Below the pieces are notes generated by a model. That model saw nothing but the letters and a program-made list of their open reading frames with translations, was not told the origin of the DNA and searched no databases. The position numbers were made by a program, and so were the translations under genes. A stretch of DNA of 64,000 bases, taken from Chloroflexota bacterium. GTDB lineage: Bacteria; Chloroflexota; Anaerolineae; B4-G1; DUEL01. Shown piece by piece: positions 44,993 to 52,873 of the stretch. The DNA lies in assembly GCA_014874475.1 (NCBI GenBank), contig JADBJJ010000026.1, positions 124,001 through 188,000 of the forward strand. Direction: 5' to 3'. Numbering within the stretch: position 1 is the stretch's first letter; every line of letters starts with the position of its first letter.

Positions 44993-46495
44993 TCACCGCT
45001 TCAGCAACTCCTCAAACTCCTCTGCGGCGTCCACTAGGCGGCCCCGCCGACGGGTCAGGCTGAAGTTCTCCCACTGGGTGTCCCCGGGCAGGTCGTCCAG
45101 AAACCAGCAGAGGGCCTGAATTTGGGGTTCGCCGTTCACCACGCTTATGGCCGAACTCAGCCAGCCTCGGGGGTAGTTCTGGGCCGGAGGAATCCCCACC
45201 GCCGGAATGAAGGTGTTGGCCGAGGTGACGTAGACGGGGAGCCCTCGGGTGGACGAATAGGAGTTGATGATGTCCAGCCACTCCCGATAGATCCGAAAGC
45301 CGGCCTGGGCGCCGTTCCATTCCGCCCGTGGGAGGTCGGTCTGGGGCTCCGCAGAGCCGGATCCGCCCAGTTCGGGGGCATCGGGGCGGCCCGGGGCCTG
45401 GACGGCGAAGCCATCGGGGGCGGCAAGGGGAATCCCCGCAGTGGCCTTCGCTCGTGCCGATTCGTCCACATAGTGCACCAGAGTGTTCATGTAGTTGAGC
45501 CAGGGCGCATCTATGCGGTACTTGTGAAGACCGTCCTGGTCGGTGTTCCAGGGCCGGACCGGGCCTACCAGCACTCGGACGGAGGGGTTCTCGGCCCGGA
45601 TCATCTGGACGGCGTTGTCGGTGTGGTAGACGGGCTCGCCATAACCGTTGAGGACCCGGGCATACCACTCAGGGGTCACTGGACGGTCGGGGGCCAGCGC
45701 GTTCTGGTCCAGGCCGTTATAACTGCTTCCCAGGATGTAGCCGTAGACCCCCCGGAGACGGTCGTCCCGGGCCAGGCGCGCCAGATACTCCAGATACTCC
45801 GCTAGGGCCAAGTAGTCGCCGGTCGGCGGGATGGATTGGTTGTAGTCATAATCCACCCGCACCAGCACCCGCAGTCCCTTTGTTTGATGCCGGTAGACCT
45901 TCGCAGCCAGATCGTCCACTCCCCAGCCGGGCTCCTGGGCCCGCCGGACGTAGGTCATCTCCACAACCCAACCGCTGCGCCCGTGCCAGTCCCGATCCGG
46001 GTTGGGAAAGACCACGCCCAATTTGGTGGGAGTCAACACAAGGGGAGGGGTGGGCGTCTCCCCCACCGACATTCGCCCCCGTTCCCGGCATCCGGTATCG
46101 CAGTCGTGATAGAAGACCAGTTCCGCAGGGCGGGTGGGGAGGACGAAGTGAAAAGCCCAGGTCCATTGCCCACCCAGGCCGGCCTCCCACCAGGTCTCCG
46201 GATGGACGGAGATGCCGTTGACGGTCAAGAGGACGTGGGTCCAGGGGATACGGTCGGTGATGTGGAGACGGACTTTGTCGCCGGGGCGGGCGAAGAGCGG
46301 GTCCAGCCGCATCTGTGGGCTCAGCGGGGCAGGGATGACGGGGCCATTTCCCCCCGGGACGATGACCACGTAGCCGGGGATGGGAATCAGCGCGCAGGCC
46401 AAAAGCGCCAGCAGTAACCCCAGAAGCCACCCTCGCCGACGAAGAAAGGCTCCTATGGCCGCAAGGGTGTAGTCGGTAAGATGAACTGGACGCAT
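44993..46495 (-). CDS. Membrane-anchored glycoside-hydrolase-fold protein lacking the usual glutamates
   Basis: This 500-residue protein has an N-terminal transmembrane helix (about 22-45), an early beta domain (about 60-140) and a TIM-barrel-like part from about 155. It resembles the clan-A-like proteins at 56.4-62.1 kb in order of strands, but where those have WNEPN it reads LGSSYNG, and where they have TE(F/M/L)G it reads VTSANTF. It may therefore bind rather than cut glycans. It overlaps the kinase gene by 43 bases; GGAGAG precedes the chosen ATG. The context (sugar transporter, kinase) suggests extracellular sugar sensing. Confidence 0.6.
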   Translation of the reverse strand: MRPVHLTDYTLAAIGAFLRRRGWLLGLLLALLACALIPIPGYVVIVPGGNGPVIPAPLSPQMRLDPLFARPGDKVRLHITDRIPWTHVLLTVNGISVHPETWWEAGLGGQWTWAFHFVLPTRPAELVFYHDCDTGCRERGRMSVGETPTPPLVLTPTKLGVVFPNPDRDWHGRSGWVVEMTYVRRAQEPGWGVDDLAAKVYRHQTKGLRVLVRVDYDYNQSIPPTGDYLALAEYLEYLARLARDDRLRGVYGYILGSSYNGLDQNALAPDRPVTPEWYARVLNGYGEPVYHTDNAVQMIRAENPSVRVLVGPVRPWNTDQDGLHKYRIDAPWLNYMNTLVHYVDESARAKATAGIPLAAPDGFAVQAPGRPDAPELGGSGSAEPQTDLPRAEWNGAQAGFRIYREWLDIINSYSSTRGLPVYVTSANTFIPAVGIPPAQNYPRGWLSSAISVVNGEPQIQALCWFLDDLPGDTQWENFSLTRRRGRLVDAAEEFEELLKR

Positions 46496-47577
46496 GTACC
46501 GGTCTCTCCTTCCGTCCGGCTGGAAATCTCCAGGCGACTCCCGTGGCGGCGGAGAATCTCCTGCACCAGCGCCAGGCCCAATCCGCTCCCTTCCACTTCC
46601 TGCTTCGCCGCCCTATAGAAACGACGGGTAATGTGCGGCAAATGTTCCGCCGGAATGCCCGGTCCGGTATCCTGAACCGCACAGAGGACGCCGTCCTCCA
46701 TCCGCCGGAGGAGGACGGCGGCGCGGTCACCCGGGCGACAGTGCTTGAGGACGTTATCCAGCAGGTTCAGGAAGACCTGCATCAGCCGGTCCGGGTCCCC
46801 CCAGATGGTGGGGATGGGGGAGTCGGCCTCCAGGGAGAAACGGATGTTCCGTTCTTCCGCCTGGGAGGCCAGGGTGGATATCGCCCGCTCCGCCAGGTCC
46901 ACCAGGTCTACCGGGCGCCGGTCTATCTCCGGAGAGGTCTCCAGGCGGCCCAGTTCCAGCATCAGGTGGACCATCCGGGCCAACCGTCGGGCCTCTGCCC
47001 GAAGCAGGTGGAGAGATTGCGCTTTGGTCTCTTTGGGGATGTCGGGCAGGCAGAGGATTTCCAGGTGGGTGAGGATGGCGCCCACAGGAGTCCGCAGTTC
47101 GTGGGAGAGATCGGCAAAGAGTTGGATGCGGGCCTCCTCGGCCTCGTAGTGGGAGGTGACGTCCAGCAGGAACAGGTAATCCCACCGCTGGCCGGACATC
47201 AGCCACCAGCGGACGGCCCGGCCGGAGGGAAGGCGGAGGACGCGGTAGCGACCTTCGGGGGCTCGGCCCCGCCGGACGTCGGAGCGGTCATCGTCCAGGA
47301 GAAAGCCCCACTCCACGGCCGGGACAGGGCCAGAGGGGGCCTGCAGTTCCAGCAGACGGCGGGCATACTCGTTGGCGTAGACGTAGCGCTCCGCGCTCTC
47401 TAAGACGAGCCAGCCGAAGGGGGCATGTTCCAGGACGGCGTGGAGGGCGGCGTCGGCGAAGGTTTCTGCTGCGCGCCGCCCGGCACGACGACGGTCCAGC
47501 CAGAGGGTCAGGAGAGTCGCTGCAACGACGGTCAGAAACAGGCCGAAGAGGAGCCAGCGCAGTTCCAGGATCAGCAT
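46453..47577 (-). CDS. Sensor histidine kinase
   Basis: The 374-residue product has one N-terminal transmembrane helix (about 6-26), a PAS-like segment (about 40-135, HAPFGWLVLES), the H-box FADLSHELRTPVGAI (about 155-168) and an ATP-binding domain with the N-box LNLLDNVLKHC, DTGPGIP and GSGLGLAL. The lack of a large outside loop suggests it senses through the membrane, the PAS segment or a partner protein. It lies 7 bases after the MalG-like permease gene, implying cotranscription with the transporter. Confidence 0.92.
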   Translation of the reverse strand: MLILELRWLLFGLFLTVVAATLLTLWLDRRRAGRRAAETFADAALHAVLEHAPFGWLVLESAERYVYANEYARRLLELQAPSGPVPAVEWGFLLDDDRSDVRRGRAPEGRYRVLRLPSGRAVRWWLMSGQRWDYLFLLDVTSHYEAEEARIQLFADLSHELRTPVGAILTHLEILCLPDIPKETKAQSLHLLRAEARRLARMVHLMLELGRLETSPEIDRRPVDLVDLAERAISTLASQAEERNIRFSLEADSPIPTIWGDPDRLMQVFLNLLDNVLKHCRPGDRAAVLLRRMEDGVLCAVQDTGPGIPAEHLPHITRRFYRAAKQEVEGSGLGLALVQEILRRHGSRLEISSRTEGETGTCVQFILPTTPLRP

Positions 47578-47584
47578 CCGAAGG

Positions 47585-48481
47585 TCACCCCTTCAGCGCG
47601 CCCGCCAGGAGCCCTCGCATGAAGAAGCGTCCCAGGAAAATGTAGACCAGCAGGGTGGGCATCGCCGCCAGCAGCGCCCCGGCCATCTGGACGTTCCACT
47701 CCACGATATAACTCCCGGCCAGGTTGTAGAGGGCGACCGTCACCGGGCGGATGGCTGGGTTCTGGGTGAGGATGACGGCGAAGAGGAACTCGTTCCAGAT
47801 GGAGGTGAATTGCCAGATCATCACCACGGCGAAGGCCGGCATAGAGAGGGGAAAGAGCACCCAGCGGTAGACTTTGAAGATGTTGGCGCCGTCAATTTTG
47901 GCGGCCTCCACCAGTTCGTTGGGGACCGTCGCGTAGTAGTTGCGGAAAATCAGCGTGGTGATGGGGATGCCGTAGACGATGTGGACGAAGGCCAGGCCGG
48001 CGATGGAGCCGTAGCCAGGCACCAACCACCGCAGCGTGGCCGGGATATGCAGCGCATCCGCGGCCGTATTGACCTTCTGCAGAACCTGCACCAGCGGGAT
48101 GAGAACACTCTGGTAAGGGATGAACATCCCAAACAGCATGAGGGGGAAGAGCACCTCCGATCCCCGGAAGCGCCACTTGGAGAGGACATACCCGTTGACC
48201 GAACCCAGAAGCGAAGAGAGCAGCGTCGCCGGGATGGTCAGGTAAACACTGTTGCGGAAGTGGGGTCCCAGTTGCCCGAAGGCGCGCAGGAAACTCTCCA
48301 GACTGGGAGCGGAGGGGAATTGCCACATCCCGGCCAGGTTCGCCTCAGCATAGGGCTTCAGGCTGGTCACCACCAGGACATAGACGGGGAGGAGGTAGAA
48401 CGCGCTGGCTGCTAGGAGGGCCAGGTAGATGCCTGCCCGGCTGCTGTGTCGGATGAGCCAGTTCCGTCCGGTCGCCTTCAT
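47585..48481 (-). CDS. Sugar ABC transporter permease, MalG type
   Basis: This 298-residue membrane protein has six transmembrane helices and the inner-membrane EAA loop ([20 protein letters not shown]) that contacts the ATPase. The N-terminal part and the [11 protein letters not shown] stretch fit carbohydrate ABC permeases. Its start overlaps the end of the MalF-like gene by four bases (ATGA). Confidence 0.92.
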   Translation of the reverse strand: MKATGRNWLIRHSSRAGIYLALLAASAFYLLPVYVLVVTSLKPYAEANLAGMWQFPSAPSLESFLRAFGQLGPHFRNSVYLTIPATLLSSLLGSVNGYVLSKWRFRGSEVLFPLMLFGMFIPYQSVLIPLVQVLQKVNTAADALHIPATLRWLVPGYGSIAGLAFVHIVYGIPITTLIFRNYYATVPNELVEAAKIDGANIFKVYRWVLFPLSMPAFAVVMIWQFTSIWNEFLFAVILTQNPAIRPVTVALYNLAGSYIVEWNVQMAGALLAAMPTLLVYIFLGRFFMRGLLAGALKG

Positions 48482-49470
48482 AGTTCGGCCTCCCGACGAG
48501 TGCTGTAAACCAGGTAGGGGATCACCAGGAGGCTAACGGTGACCAGCAGAAATATGGCGATAGAGGCCCCCTGAGAATAGTGGTCACCCTGGAAGGTGGT
48601 CTCAAACATAAAATAGGCCGGCACATCGGTAGCGAAGCCGGGTCCTTTCTTGCTCATCGCGGCCACCAGGTCAAAGATTTTCAGCGAGATGTGGCCCAGG
48701 ACGATGACGACGCTCAGCGTGACCGGTCGCAGGAGGGGGAAGACGATGTTCTGGTAGACCTGCCACTCGCTGGCACCGTCCACCCGTGCTGCTTCCCGCA
48801 GTTCCTCCGGAATCCCCCGTAGTCCGGCCAGATACATCGCCATCACGTACCCGGACATCTGCCAGGTGGCGGCAATCACGATAGAGATCATCGCCACCGG
48901 CAGGCCAAAATTAGGGGTCGTCAGAAAACCCAGGTCGATTTGCTGGAGAAACTGCCCCATCGCGCTGGTGGGCTGAATGTGGACGACGGTGGGGTCAGTA
49001 TACCACCGAGAGAGGGGAATGCCGACGGCATCCAGCAGGACGTTGATACCGGTCAGACGACCTGTCGCCGGGTCGCCGGGGGCCAGGAGCCATCGCCAGG
49101 TGACTCCGGTCACGATGAACGAAATGGCCATCGGGAAGAGGAACAGGCTACGGAAGAAGTTCTCCCCCCGGATGCCCTGGTCCAGCAGGATCGCCAGCCC
49201 CAACCCGATGACGATGCATGTGCCCAGGAACAAGACGGTGAAAACAACGGTATTGCGCAGGTCAATCTGGAAGCGGGGATTGGCGAAGAGTTTAGCGTAG
49301 TTGACAAAACCAGCCCAGGAGAGGTCCGGACGCAGGCCGTCCCAGTTGGAGAGGGAGACCCATCCACTCCAGGCGATGAAGCCATAGACGAAGACGGCGA
49401 TGGCCAGGATAGAGGGGAGGATAAGCAGAATAGAGATGACCCGGTCCCACGATATGCGGCGCATACTCAA
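48478..49470 (-). CDS. Sugar ABC transporter permease, MalF type
   Basis: This 330-residue permease has six predicted helices, the EAA loop EELREAARVDGASEWQVYQN, and FLFPMAISFIVTG near residue 115, as in glucose- and sorbitol-type permeases. It follows the binding-protein gene by 83 bases. A periplasmic-side insertion (about 130-185, ending near PNFGLP) is typical of the glucose-type MalF group. Confidence 0.92.
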   Translation of the reverse strand: MSMRRISWDRVISILLILPSILAIAVFVYGFIAWSGWVSLSNWDGLRPDLSWAGFVNYAKLFANPRFQIDLRNTVVFTVLFLGTCIVIGLGLAILLDQGIRGENFFRSLFLFPMAISFIVTGVTWRWLLAPGDPATGRLTGINVLLDAVGIPLSRWYTDPTVVHIQPTSAMGQFLQQIDLGFLTTPNFGLPVAMISIVIAATWQMSGYVMAMYLAGLRGIPEELREAARVDGASEWQVYQNIVFPLLRPVTLSVVIVLGHISLKIFDLVAAMSKKGPGFATDVPAYFMFETTFQGDHYSQGASIAIFLLVTVSLLVIPYLVYSTRREAEL

Positions 49471-49553
49471 TTGTCACCTCCTTTCTGGAGGTCATGATAG
49501 TTGACAGCGGGGCAGCCCGGAGGGGCCGCCCCGCTGCATCCAGGCCGGGGCGC

Positions 49554-50822
49554 CTACTTGCAGACCCCGACATCCTTGCAGGCCTGAGCCATGCCAGCCT
49601 GGGCCTTGGCCACGTCCCTGTCGGTGACGAAGGCGGTCATCACGTCGTTGATCTTCGTCACCCAGGCCTCGGAGGCCGCGGCACCGTGGGCCAGGCTGGG
49701 CACGATGGTATCTTTCTGCCAGTCCTCCATCGCAGTCTTCAGGTAGGGGCCGAAGAGTTCGGGGTTGCAGTCGTTGCGGGCACAGATGGAGCCCTTGAGC
49801 GGGTTGAAGGCCTCCTGACCCTCTTTGGAGCCGCAAATCCGCAGCCACTCAATGGCCTGCTCCCGGTGCGGCGCATTCTTCGGCAGCCCGAAGGTGTCGG
49901 AGAGGGCGACGAAGATGCCCTTCGTCCCCGGTGGAGGGGCCCAGCCGGAGTCCTTGAAGCCCTTCGCCAGGTTGTCGGCGTCCACCCAGTCGCCCATAAT
50001 GGTCATTCCGGCCTTGCCCTGAATCACCAGATCGTTGGCCTGGTCCCAGGATAGAGCGGAGTGGTCTGGATTGACGTACTCCAGCATCTTCGCCATTGTC
50101 TCCAGGGCCTTCTTGACCTCCGGGCCGTTCCAGTCCGTCTGACCGGTCCAGAGCCCTTTGTATTTCTCCGGGCTCATAGTACCCGCCAGAATGACCTCAA
50201 AGAGATGGGTGGAGGCCCAGATGCCCACATCGCCCAGGGCCAGCGGGGTGATCCCCTTGGCCTTCATTTCCTCCGCCAGGGCGAAGAACTCGTCAAAGGT
50301 CGCTGGGGGCTTCCAGCCGTTGGCCTCAAAGACCTTTTTGTTGTACCAGAGGACGTTGGAGCGATGGATGTTGACAGGGACGGACCAGTAGTGGCCGTCA
50401 TAGGAGACGATCTCCAGCACGCCCTTGGGGAAGACGGACTCCCAGCCTTCCTGCTTGTAGAGGTCGTCCAGTGGCTCCATATAGCCTGTGGTGACCCAGG
50501 TGTCAATGAGTTCGTGGCCCATGTGCACCTGGAAGGAGTCCGGGGGATCACCGCCCAGCATACGGGCTTTCAGCGCGGGCTTGGCTTCAAAGCCGGCCCC
50601 ACCAGCAACAGTGGCGTTGATGATCTCCACATCCGGAAACTTCTGGTTGTAGAGTTCAAAGAGTTTCAGGAGACCGGCTGCCTCTCCACCTGTTGTCCAC
50701 CAGGAGAAGATTTCCAGTTGCTTCTTCGCGGGTGGGGGTGTGGGCTGGGGCCTGCAAGCAACCAGAAGCAGCGCCAGCACCACAACAAGGCTCAGCACAG
50801 ACCAGATAGTTCTGCGGGACAT
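49554..50822 (-). CDS. Sugar ABC transporter substrate-binding lipoprotein
   Basis: This 422-residue protein has a lipoprotein signal (LLLVAC lipobox) and a family 1 solute-binding fold with LEIFSWWTTGGEA, PPDSFQVHMGHE and VPVNIHRSNVLWYN. These resemble glucose/mannose-binding proteins, so a monosaccharide substrate is suggested. The ATG at 50822 has AGGAGG 7 bases upstream; the longer frame is rejected. It begins a likely operon of binding protein, two permeases, kinase, glycosidase-like protein and regulator. No ATP-binding subunit is present, so an ATPase encoded elsewhere must serve it. Confidence 0.93.
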   Translation of the reverse strand: MSRRTIWSVLSLVVVLALLLVACRPQPTPPPAKKQLEIFSWWTTGGEAAGLLKLFELYNQKFPDVEIINATVAGGAGFEAKPALKARMLGGDPPDSFQVHMGHELIDTWVTTGYMEPLDDLYKQEGWESVFPKGVLEIVSYDGHYWSVPVNIHRSNVLWYNKKVFEANGWKPPATFDEFFALAEEMKAKGITPLALGDVGIWASTHLFEVILAGTMSPEKYKGLWTGQTDWNGPEVKKALETMAKMLEYVNPDHSALSWDQANDLVIQGKAGMTIMGDWVDADNLAKGFKDSGWAPPPGTKGIFVALSDTFGLPKNAPHREQAIEWLRICGSKEGQEAFNPLKGSICARNDCNPELFGPYLKTAMEDWQKDTIVPSLAHGAAASEAWVTKINDVMTAFVTDRDVAKAQAGMAQACKDVGVCK

Positions 50823-50985
50823 GGTTACTCCTCCTTGAGTCATAATTGGGGACTTGAAAGATGCTGAAACGTGGAAGTCAAGGGATTTTTCCCTCAAAAC
50901 ATAGACATCAACGGGGACATCACCTCCTTTCGGGAACCCGGACTTCTGAGAACGCCCTGGGGCCGGGACATCCAGAAGCAAAAAT

Positions 50986-51013
50986 AGTATACTCCTATGG
51001 AGCAGTTTGTCAA
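50986..51013 (-). promoter_or_regulatory. Promoter for the sugar ABC transporter operon
   Basis: On the minus strand a perfect TTGACA and TATACT are separated by 16 bases, about 165 bases before the binding-protein ATG. The leader between (50823-50985) has no ORF; sites for catabolite control were not recognised. Confidence 0.8.
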
Positions 51014-51058
51014 GTTAAAGGTCGCCGCAAGACCTGCCTGTCTTGGAGGCCCGTTGGT

Positions 51059-51086
51059 TTGCCCTCCCCCCGGAATGTGCTATAAT
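51059..51086 (+). promoter_or_regulatory. Promoter for the NBR1-Ig surface protein gene
   Basis: TTGCCC and a perfect TATAAT are separated by 16 bases, 40 bases before the ATG. The same architecture occurs at 54756-54783 before the paralogous surface gene. Confidence 0.8.
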
Positions 51087-51125
51087 CAATGTGTGACGTC
51101 AAGCCGGAAAGTGAGGGAGAGAGAA

Positions 51126-52694
51126 ATGAAATACGGGCAGCGACTAGTCGGTGTCATGCTTTTACTGATAACGATGATGCTGGCCCTGGCACCCCGGACT
51201 CAGGCTCGTCCCCTGATGCAGAATCTCCTGGCGAACCCCGGTTTTGATGCCTGGGAGGGTGCTACGGCTTCCGGCTGGTATCCCTGGCATGAAGACGCCG
51301 GGGATAAATGCAAACAGGCGCCTGACTGGCTCCCCTGTCGCCCTAACTGGTGGGTGGAGCGGGACTTTAATGGATACGGTTTGCTTCGCAGCGCGCCGTC
51401 ATCCCAGGCGGTCGGTGTCCAATACGTACCCTGGCGTGGCGGCGTGATGCAGACCGTCAGTGTGGCGCCGGGAACCCGGCTGCGTTTCAGCGTTTGGGCG
51501 CGCGCCCATATCAGTAACGACGACCTCCCCCGTCCTTCCTACGGCGGCTGGAACTCCAATTTCCAGGTGGGAATTGACCCCGAAGGGAAGGGGCTCTGGT
51601 ACGATTCCGGCGTCGTCTGGTCGGCGCCGGTGAACGCGCTGGACCAGTGGGTGCGGGTTTCGGTGGAGGCTACCGCCGGGGCCAGCGGCAAGGTGACCGT
51701 CTTCGTCTCTGCCCGGATGACCAACCAGCAGCCGCTGAAGCACAACAATGCCTGGTTTGACGACGCCGAACTGGTAGTGGCGGCGCCGGCGGCCACTGCT
51801 ACCCCCGTCCCCACCAATACCCCCACCCGTCCCCGCTTCCAGGCTGCCTTCGCCGGAGAGACCATTCCGGACGGCACGGCGTTTAATGGCGGTGCGGCTT
51901 TCACCAAAACCTGGCGGGTCCGCAACACCGGGACCGACGCCTGGCCCGATAACACCGTCCTGATCTTTACGGGCGGGGAGAAGATGGGCGGGCCGGATTC
52001 CCTGCCCATTGGACGGGTGGCGCCCGGGGAAGTGAAGGAGATCAGTGTGAACCTGGTCGCGCCGGCCGCACCGGGGGACTACACCGGCAACTGGGTCCTG
52101 CAGACGGGCGGTACCCGCATCCCCGGCAGCGAATTGTGGGTCAAGATAAAGGTCACAGCACCGGCACCTCCGACCCAACCGCCGGCTTCTCCCACGCCGG
52201 AGGCCACGCCTACCCCAGAGAGTGGCCAGATTTGCGTCCTGGCCTTCCACGACCGCAACGGCGACACATTCCGCCAGCCGGAGACGGAGGAACTCCTGCC
52301 TAACGCGACCTTCTCCGTGGGCGGCGCAGCGGGCATAGTGGGCCAGTACACCACTGACGGCATCAGTGAGCCCTATTGCTTCGCGGGCTTGACGGCGGGT
52401 TCCTATCGGGTGACGATGCAAACGCCGGCAGGATATGTTTCCAGCGGGCCCTCGGATGTGATGGTGGCGCTGGCGGGCACAGCCCGGATGGATGTGGCAT
52501 TGGGTGCAAAGCGCGGAGAGGGCCCGGCAGCGACGTCTACCCCCGGTGTCGTTCTTCCCACTCCCGTTGGTGGCGGGGAACAGCCCTCCTTCTGGTCTCA
52601 GGCTCTGCGGGGGATGGCCAGCATCGCAGGTATCCTGCTTCTGGTGCTGGCGGTGGTCATCGGGGTGGTGTTTGTCCTCTCTCGCCGTCGGTGA
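51126..52694 (+). CDS. Anchored surface protein with NBR1-type Ig and SdrD-B-like domains
   Basis: This 522-residue protein has a signal peptide (about 1-27) and a carbohydrate-binding-like jelly roll at about 33-215 (NLLANPGFDAWEG). An NBR1-type Ig-like domain lies at about 240-340 (KTWRVRNTGTDAW, GGEKMGGPDS). A prealbumin/SdrD-B-like module follows at about 360-455 (VLAFHDRNGD, PETEELLPNA). The C-terminus is a stalk, VVLPTPVGGG, then a transmembrane helix ending in SRRR, much like the protein at 54836. The tail resembles a sorting signal. Its role is probably in the cell surface; no catalytic motif is seen. Confidence 0.78.
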   Translation: MKYGQRLVGVMLLLITMMLALAPRTQARPLMQNLLANPGFDAWEGATASGWYPWHEDAGDKCKQAPDWLPCRPNWWVERDFNGYGLLRSAPSSQAVGVQYVPWRGGVMQTVSVAPGTRLRFSVWARAHISNDDLPRPSYGGWNSNFQVGIDPEGKGLWYDSGVVWSAPVNALDQWVRVSVEATAGASGKVTVFVSARMTNQQPLKHNNAWFDDAELVVAAPAATATPVPTNTPTRPRFQAAFAGETIPDGTAFNGGAAFTKTWRVRNTGTDAWPDNTVLIFTGGEKMGGPDSLPIGRVAPGEVKEISVNLVAPAAPGDYTGNWVLQTGGTRIPGSELWVKIKVTAPAPPTQPPASPTPEATPTPESGQICVLAFHDRNGDTFRQPETEELLPNATFSVGGAAGIVGQYTTDGISEPYCFAGLTAGSYRVTMQTPAGYVSSGPSDVMVALAGTARMDVALGAKRGEGPAATSTPGVVLPTPVGGGEQPSFWSQALRGMASIAGILLLVLAVVIGVVFVLSRRR

Positions 52695-52706
52695 GATGGT
52701 ACAACT

Positions 52707-52754
52707 CGGGGTTGGGGGTGGCCCGGCGTGGCGGCCTCCAACCCCGTATTTTTT
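52707..52754 (+). terminator. Terminator after the NBR1-Ig protein gene
   Basis: CGGGGTTGG pairs with CCAACCCCG around a longer GC-rich interior and is followed by TATTTTTT. Confidence 0.85.
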
Positions 52755-52768
52755 AAGCCCCGGAAATA

Positions 52769-52807
52769 GGACGCGGATGAACGCGGATGGACGCGGATGG
52801 ACGCAGG
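52769..52807. repeat. Copy of an interspersed intergenic repeat
   Basis: GGACGCGGATGAACGCGGAT continues as GGACGCGGATGGACGCAGG, the reverse orientation of the TTCATCCGCG units before leuS and at 8549. It sits just after a terminator. Confidence 0.6.
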
Positions 52808-52873
52808 TTTGTTCCTAATCATAGAGTACAGGTCTGCTTCCCTCGGCGTTATTCCCGGTAAAGTCTGTTAAGA

